From Paenibacillus xylanexedens (GTDB taxonomy: Bacteria > Bacillota > Bacilli > Paenibacillales > Paenibacillaceae): a stretch of DNA of 64,000 bases. Position numbers and translations under genes: made by a program. The notes below the pieces were generated by a model that saw only the letters and a list, made by a program, of their open reading frames with translations, had not been told where the DNA came from and searched no databases. This document shows positions 59,064-64,000 of the stretch, in pieces. Position 1 is the stretch's first letter. Every line of letters starts with the position of its first letter. The stretch covers positions 434,001 through 498,000 of the forward strand of contig NZ_VEBF01000003.1 of NCBI RefSeq assembly GCF_007676705.1. The letters are read 5' to 3'.

Positions 59064-59280
59064 GTCTTGAACACATCCTTTCTTCACTGATTATTATGAA
59101 CCTGACGTATGGAAATGCAAGTACGTACATTTTGGTGCCTAGGGCCCTTTTTGATACCTAGTCATCCCCTCACATATCGGTTCTGCTCCATTCTGGAAAT
59201 GACTGCAAAACATGATATGATAATAACCATAGAGATACGCAAGAATACTATACCCAATTTACATAAGTTGTGACTAACGG

Positions 59281-59425
59281 TTACACGAAAACGAAGAGGG
59301 CAGAAATAACCTGTAGAAGCGAAGCTAAAAGCTTTCTGCAAGAAAGCTACTTCGAAAGCATACACTTCGCCTTTATCCTCAGATAGATCAGAAGGTTGTT
59401 CTGGCCTCGTAGTGGATCAGTGTAA
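59281..59425 (-). repeat. Copy E of the dispersed structured element, inverted (145 bp)
   Basis: On the minus strand it begins TTACACTGATCCACTACG and ends CTTCGTTTTCGTGTAA, with CAGAA/TTCTG inside, and keeps hairpin 2 (AGCTTTC/GAAAGCT within GAAG/CTTC) but a shortened hairpin 1. It is the only copy in this orientation, and the only one before a plus-strand gene: pepT starts 48 bases beyond it. Confidence 0.85.
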
Positions 59426-59473
59426 AACAAGTAGTTCAACTTATATACTACTCAAGCCAAGGAGAGATTATAG

Positions 59474-60712
59474 ATGAAAGATATATTAATTCAAAGATTG
59501 AGTACTTATGTTCAGATGGACACCCAATCCGATGAAAATAGTGAGACATGCCCTTCCACATCCGGCCAGCTGGAATTGGGCAAACTACTCGTGGAAGAAT
59601 GTAAATCTATTGGTCTGCAGGAAGTGACGATGGATGAGAACGGTTATGTCATGGCTACATTACCGTCCAATACCGACAAGGATGTTCCCGTGATTGGTTT
59701 CCTGGCTCACCTTGATACAGCGACTGACTTTACAGGTAAAGATGTTAAACCGCAGGTTATCGATAACTATGACGGTGGTGACATTGTTCTGAATTCGGAA
59801 CTGGACGTTGTGCTGTCCAACAAGGATTTCCCGGAACTCCACGAATATAAAGGCCACACCCTGATTACAACGGACGGCACAACGCTGCTTGGGGCAGACA
59901 ATAAAGCTGGCATTGCCGAGATTATGACGGCAATGGCCTATCTGATTGAGCACCCGGAAGTGAAACACGGTAAGATTCGGGTTGCTTTTACCCCGGATGA
60001 AGAGATTGGCCGTGGACCGCACAAGTTTGACGTAGCTGCTTTTGGAGCCAAATATGCTTACACGGTCGACGGCGGACCCCTTGGCGAACTGGAATACGAG
60101 AGCTTTAACGCAGCTGCCGCCAAAATCACAGTACGAGGCACCAATGTGCATCCCGGAACAGCGAAGGATAAAATGGTGAACTCTCTGAAAATTGCGATGG
60201 AATTGAATCGACGTCTGCCTGCAGAGGAAGCTCCTGAATTCACGGACGGTTATGATGGGTTCTACCATCTATTGTCCATGGAGGGTGATGTTGAGCTGAC
60301 GAAAATGAGCTACATTATTCGTGATTTTGACCGGGAGAAGTTTGAAGCTCGCAAAACGAATCTGCTGAATATCGCAAACGAACTGAAGATCAAATACGGA
60401 GAGAAAAGCATCACTGTAGAGTTGAATGACCAGTACTACAACATGCGTGAGAAAATCGAACCGGTACGCCAAATCGTAGACATTGCCCATGAAGCCATGA
60501 CCCGACTCGACATCGAACCGGTAATTCGCCCCATCCGGGGAGGCACAGACGGTTCCCAGCTTTCCTATATGGGCATGCCAACACCGAATATCTTTACTGG
60601 CGGAGAGAACTACCATGGCAAATTCGAATATGTATCGGTAGACAATATGGTTAAGGCAACTCGTGTCATTGTAGAGATCGCTCAATTGTTTGAGCAACGC
60701 GGAGATATCTAA
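59474..60712 (+). CDS. pepT: Peptidase T (tripeptide aminopeptidase)
   Basis: A 412-residue M20 metallopeptidase that removes the N-terminal residue from tripeptides. Zinc-binding motifs follow PepT: GFLAHLDTATDF (His and Asp), TLLGADNKAGIAEIM, FTPDEEIGRGPHKFD with the catalytic Glu pair, YTVDGGPLGELEYESFNAA and the final PNIFTGGENYHGKFE. Length is as in the family. ATG 59474 follows AAGGAGAG. Repeat copy E lies 48 bases upstream. Confidence 0.95.
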   Translation: MKDILIQRLSTYVQMDTQSDENSETCPSTSGQLELGKLLVEECKSIGLQEVTMDENGYVMATLPSNTDKDVPVIGFLAHLDTATDFTGKDVKPQVIDNYDGGDIVLNSELDVVLSNKDFPELHEYKGHTLITTDGTTLLGADNKAGIAEIMTAMAYLIEHPEVKHGKIRVAFTPDEEIGRGPHKFDVAAFGAKYAYTVDGGPLGELEYESFNAAAAKITVRGTNVHPGTAKDKMVNSLKIAMELNRRLPAEEAPEFTDGYDGFYHLLSMEGDVELTKMSYIIRDFDREKFEARKTNLLNIANELKIKYGEKSITVELNDQYYNMREKIEPVRQIVDIAHEAMTRLDIEPVIRPIRGGTDGSQLSYMGMPTPNIFTGGENYHGKFEYVSVDNMVKATRVIVEIAQLFEQRGDI

Positions 60713-60732
60713 TTCGCTTAAAGCGCGGTGAA

Positions 60733-60770
60733 CCAAGAGCACCCTCTTTTTTCCCGGAGGGTGTTCTTGG
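60733..60770 (+). terminator. Stem-loop after pepT
   Basis: CCAAGA-CACCCTC pairs with GAGGGTG-TCTTGG. The loop holds six T, but none follow the stem, so it may be a terminator variant or an mRNA end stabiliser. Confidence 0.55.
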
Positions 60771-60843
60771 CTGTACCTAATGTATTTTACTATGTCGTGT
60801 CATGTCGTATAGATACGCCAACTTGGCCTTTATTTTATAACCA

Positions 60844-61536
60844 TCACTCATATATATTGCCTCCTGCGATGGCGCGCAGCTGCTCCAGATCACAGATCAC
60901 AAGCTTCCGCTGCACTTTGCGAATAATATTTCGATTACACAGCTCGTGAATGACCCTGTTGAGATGTCTGTAGCTGGTACCCAGCATATCCGCCAGTTCG
61001 GTCAGTTTGGAGGTCTGAATCTCTTCCGAGGTGGACTCGTTCGGGTCCATTGTAGACAGCAGGTAGCTGGCAAATCGGCTCTCTACCGGATACAGCATAT
61101 TCAGACTGGACAGGTTGGAGAAGGTGTACAGCTTGTGCGTAACTTGACTGAGCATGAAGTGGAGAAATTTAGGGTTTTCCGCATACGTATTCTGGAGAGA
61201 GCGATAGCTAATACCAAGCAGCAGACTGTTGCTCACAGACTCTACCGTATTCTTGGCCTCCTTGCCATTAACCAGCTCCAGATCGCCGACGAGCGCTAAT
61301 GGCGTACTGAAACGGAGCAACAGAGATTTGCCGTTAGACAGTGTGGTATAGATCTTGAGCTTACCCTGTACAAGAAAATACAATCGTTCAGGCCGCTCAC
61401 CTTTGGCACAGATCAATTCGCCTTTAGCAGCCTCCAGCAGTCTTAATTCTGCGAGTGCAGGCTCGTCCAACACCTGGTCCAACCCATTCTCACGTGCGAG
61501 CTGACGCACAAGTCCAAAATCCATGATTTCTTTCAT
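60844..61536 (-). CDS. Crp/Fnr family transcriptional regulator (YeiL-like)
   Basis: The 230-residue regulator has an N-terminal cyclic-nucleotide-like barrel (GELICAKGERPERLYFLVQGKLKIYTTLSNGKSLLLRF, with LALVGDLELVNG) and a C-terminal helix-turn-helix (TSKLTELADMLGTSYRHLNRVIHELCNRNII). It lacks the clustered N-terminal cysteines of Fnr, so an iron-sulfur cluster is unlikely. The layout resembles YeiL. ATG 61536 follows GGAGGG. It is convergent with pepT. Confidence 0.87.
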   Translation of the reverse strand: MKEIMDFGLVRQLARENGLDQVLDEPALAELRLLEAAKGELICAKGERPERLYFLVQGKLKIYTTLSNGKSLLLRFSTPLALVGDLELVNGKEAKNTVESVSNSLLLGISYRSLQNTYAENPKFLHFMLSQVTHKLYTFSNLSSLNMLYPVESRFASYLLSTMDPNESTSEEIQTSKLTELADMLGTSYRHLNRVIHELCNRNIIRKVQRKLVICDLEQLRAIAGGNIYE

Positions 61537-61817
61537 TTCGACTTCCCTCCGTTGCCCTATATAACGTACACAAAAGGACACATGTCCTATATTTGATATA
61601 CATCCGTACAAATATCTTGATATAAAAATAGTTACAACTAACACTTATATCCAATAAATCATTTTAGATGGGAAATATTTTAAAATTTAATCATAAAATG
61701 TTCATTCTTTTAACAGAATGCCGTTCACGAAAAGCCATTTCTATCCGATGATAGATAGAGTCATTCCATAGACCGTTAAAATAATTTATTCATATATTGA
61801 AAGGATGGTCCTATTCC

Positions 61818-62657
61818 ATGAACGTTGTAGATGCACTGCTTAAAGTCATGCCTTATATCAGTCAGATTCTTAGAGAACCCGCAAGCCTAACGGTATATGA
61901 TCACGAGAAGGTATTGGAAGTTATCACCACAGAGAGGTTTGACCTTGGTTTTGAAAAAGGAATGCCGCTTTTGGATTCATTCCAAAACTTTGCCGTCTTG
62001 AAAAATGGACGAGAGGCCAGCCTTTCTACAATCCCCAAGGAGGTTTTCGGTCTCGAACTGGACACCCTGAACATCCCCATCTTTGATGATCAGCAAAAAG
62101 TCGTGGCTGTTTTCTGCGTATCATACGACCAATCGAATCAGAATCAACTTGAAGATATTATACAAGAAAATCAAACCATCAATGGTAACCTGGTTGAAAT
62201 GGTACAGCACGTTGCCGCTCATGCCGAAGAATTGCAAGCCACCAGTGAGCAGATTCTGGAGAATACACGACTTGCTGTTCAGAATTCTTCCCAAATCAAT
62301 AAGGTAGCCGGATTCATTCGCGAAATCTCCGAACAAACGAACTTGCTTGGCCTGAATGCTGCCATTGAAGCTGCCCGTGTTGGTGAAGCTGGTGCCGGCT
62401 TCGGTGTGGTTGCATCCGAAGTACGTAAGCTCTCTGTGGATGCGAAGCAAGCCACAACGGATATTGATGTCAGTCTAAGAGATGTGCAACAGGTGATCAA
62501 ACAGATGGAAGTTGAGGTTTCCCAGATTGCTGCCTCTTCACAGGAACAAGCGACGCTTGTATCCTCCTTCACAGATGTCATCGAGAAGCTCAATGACACA
62601 GGCGAGCGAATGAAGATTCTGTCTGAACAACTGATTAGCTACTCGATTAAAAACTAA
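61818..62657 (+). CDS. Soluble methyl-accepting chemotaxis-like protein (YfmS type)
   Basis: A 279-residue protein without membrane helices. The N-terminal 110 residues form a small sensory domain (NVVDALLKVMPYISQILREPASLTVYDHEKVL, FCVSYDQSN). The C-terminal coiled coil carries the receptor tip FIREISEQTNLLGLNAAIEAARVGEAGAGFGVVASEVRKLS, which binds CheA and CheW. It is much shorter than usual receptors, as B. subtilis YfmS is. ATG 61818 is ten bases after AAGGATGG. The ligand is unknown. Confidence 0.9.
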   Translation: MNVVDALLKVMPYISQILREPASLTVYDHEKVLEVITTERFDLGFEKGMPLLDSFQNFAVLKNGREASLSTIPKEVFGLELDTLNIPIFDDQQKVVAVFCVSYDQSNQNQLEDIIQENQTINGNLVEMVQHVAAHAEELQATSEQILENTRLAVQNSSQINKVAGFIREISEQTNLLGLNAAIEAARVGEAGAGFGVVASEVRKLSVDAKQATTDIDVSLRDVQQVIKQMEVEVSQIAASSQEQATLVSSFTDVIEKLNDTGERMKILSEQLISYSIKN

Positions 62658-62720
62658 ATCACAATGTATCTTTAGATGAACTTCGGCTAGTCCGAGGAAC
62701 CACCTAATATATATGTACAA

Positions 62721-62766
62721 ACAGGACTCGGGTTGCCCAATAATGGATAATCCAAGTCCTGTTTAA
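62721..62766. terminator. Terminator between convergent genes
   Basis: ACAGGACT and AGTCCTGT pair and are followed by TTAATT on the plus strand and by a weaker TTTG tract on the minus strand. Confidence 0.6.
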
Positions 62767-62807
62767 TTAAGTCCATTTCTATAATTCAACCCAAATCAGC
62801 TGCAATC

Positions 62808-64000
62808 TTACTTCATCACATGGAATGATTTATCCCCAATAACCTCTGCTTCGGATTCCCAGCACTCCACCTCACCCGGAATATGAATGCGGTCCCGCGT
62901 AAAGATCGGGTCACGTCCTTCAGCTTTCTGTTTCTTGTAATCCTTCAGTGCTTCAAAAGTCACCTTGGACAGCATCAGAATAGCAATCAGGTTCACAACA
63001 ACCATGAGCCCCATGAACAAATCTGCCAAATCCCATACCAGCTGCACCTTGGCAACCGCACCGAAAATAACCATGGCGATAACGCAAATGCGGTATACCC
63101 ACAGCCAAACTTTGTTGGACTTGATAAACTCAATGTTGGTTTCCCCGTAGTAATAGTTTCCGATTAGCGTACTAAAGGCAAACAGGAACACCATGACCGC
63201 CAGGAATCCCGATGCCCATGGACCAATATGTACACTCAATGCAGCCTGAGTCAATTCAATGCCACCCAGATTGGAACCTTTGTACACCCCGGATAGCAAA
63301 ATAATCATGGCTGTACTTGTACATATAACAAGTGTATCTGTCAGCACGCCAAAAGCCTGAATAAGTCCCTGCTTCACCGGATGTGTTGTATCCGCTGTTG
63401 CAGCGGCATTCGGGGCACTACCCATGCCCGCCTCATTGGAGAACAATCCGCGTTTCACTCCGTTCATCAGCGCAGCACCCAACGTTCCGCCAGCAACCTG
63501 TTCAATGCCAAAGGCATTTTTAACGATCAATGCGATCATGGCCGGAAGCTGGGTAATGTTCGCCAGCACCACAAAAGCCGCTACTCCAATGTATAATACG
63601 GCAAGCACAACGACGATGTATTCCGATGCTTTTGCAATCCGTTTGACACCGCCTATAATAATTCCTGCAAATACCACAGCCATAATGATACCCACCGTCA
63701 ACCGATCCGTACCGAATGAGTTTTCGAATGCGACTGTAATCGTATTGGACTGTACTGCATTAAAGACCAATCCGAATGAGAGCGTAATGAGAATGGCAAA
63801 CAAAATCCCCATCCAGCGTTTGCCCAACCCACGTTCCATATAATAAGCAGGACCCCCACGGAATCCGCCCTTATCCTTCACCTTATAGATCTGAGCCAGC
63901 GTGCTCTCCACAAAACTGGAGGCAGAACCAATAATCGCAATAACCCACATCCAGAATACTGCCCCAGGTCCACCCAGTGCGATGGCTAGTGCAATACCGG
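62808..64000 (-). CDS. Alanine/sodium symporter, AGCS family (5' end cut by window)
   Basis: Nearly 400 C-terminal residues of a sodium:alanine symporter are visible; the frame is open through the right edge, so the N terminus lies outside. Family blocks are FVESTLAQIYKVKDKGGFRGGPAYYMERGLGKRW, MNGVKRGLFSNEAGMGSAPNAAATADTTHPVKQGL (the AGCS signature) and IGNYYYGETNIEF. About nine membrane segments are present, and the C-terminal tail is charged and cytoplasmic. Confidence 0.92.
   Translation of the reverse strand, partial: GIALAIALGGPGAVFWMWVIAIIGSASSFVESTLAQIYKVKDKGGFRGGPAYYMERGLGKRWMGILFAILITLSFGLVFNAVQSNTITVAFENSFGTDRLTVGIIMAVVFAGIIIGGVKRIAKASEYIVVVLAVLYIGVAAFVVLANITQLPAMIALIVKNAFGIEQVAGGTLGAALMNGVKRGLFSNEAGMGSAPNAAATADTTHPVKQGLIQAFGVLTDTLVICTSTAMIILLSGVYKGSNLGGIELTQAALSVHIGPWASGFLAVMVFLFAFSTLIGNYYYGETNIEFIKSNKVWLWVYRICVIAMVIFGAVAKVQLVWDLADLFMGLMVVVNLIAILMLSKVTFEALKDYKKQKAEGRDPIFTRDRIHIPGEVECWESEAEVIGDKSFHVMK

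Overview
The window looks like a chromosomal stretch of a Paenibacillus-type Firmicute. The grounds are inference from content: strong AGGAGG-type ribosome binding sites, many TTG and GTG starts, Gram-positive lipoproteins, LacI-type sugar regulators, and a large set of plant-polysaccharide genes (mannan, pectin, galactan) beside ABC sugar importers. No rRNA, tRNA, CRISPR array, transposase or phage gene was seen. Both edges cut genes: a sugar permease at base 1 and an alanine/sodium symporter at base 64000.

Layout. 1-1.5 kb: sugar ABC binding protein and permease. 2-4.2 kb: lspA, a UPF0303 gene and a nucleoside hydrolase. 4.4-7 kb: a four-gene glutathionylspermidine-synthase-like/DUF350/lipoprotein cluster. 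7.3-9.8 kb: an ABC-F ATPase behind a leader ORF and a terminator hairpin. 10-13.7 kb: glycosyltransferase, aminoglycoside-phosphotransferase-fold protein, and a TetR regulator with a flavodoxin-fold oxidoreductase sharing an operator motif. 13.8-19.2 kb: a nikABCDE importer with a perfect Fur box. 19.4-28.8 kb: a beta-mannan locus, divergently transcribed from 25.1 kb. It has importer, GH113 mannanase and GH130 phosphorylase on one side, and cellobiose 2-epimerase, mannosylglucose phosphorylase and a LacI regulator on the other. 30-39 kb: pectate lyase, DUF2179 protein, leucine dehydrogenase with an unusual insertion, ABC-2 exporter and a GH43-ricin galactanase. 39-46.5 kb: PepSY proteins with a two-component system, SDR, NDH-2 with a DUF1641 partner, CsbD. 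46.7-56.7 kb: epimerase, YjlB-like cupin, DUF1835 protein, VTT membrane protein, HNH protein with a small Cys protein, acyltransferase, photolyase, a decayed response regulator and an SRPBCC protein. 56.9-64 kb: methyltransferase, NamA, tautomerase, pepT, Crp/Fnr regulator, soluble chemoreceptor-like protein and AGCS symporter.

How the genes work together. The mannan locus gives a coherent route. GH113 acts on manno-oligosaccharides and the ABC system imports them. The epimerase turns mannobiose into mannosylglucose, and the two GH130 phosphorylases release mannose 1-phosphate. Two consensus divergent promoters there carry central-CG operators.

The most striking unexplained signal is a family of five intergenic elements, four of about 145-190 bp and one shortened to about 85 bp. 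They have TTACAC/GTGTAA ends and two internal hairpins whose stems change in a compensatory way. Every copy lies 40-56 nt upstream of a start codon and in the same orientation relative to that gene, which suggests a 5'-UTR or promoter element, not random repeats.
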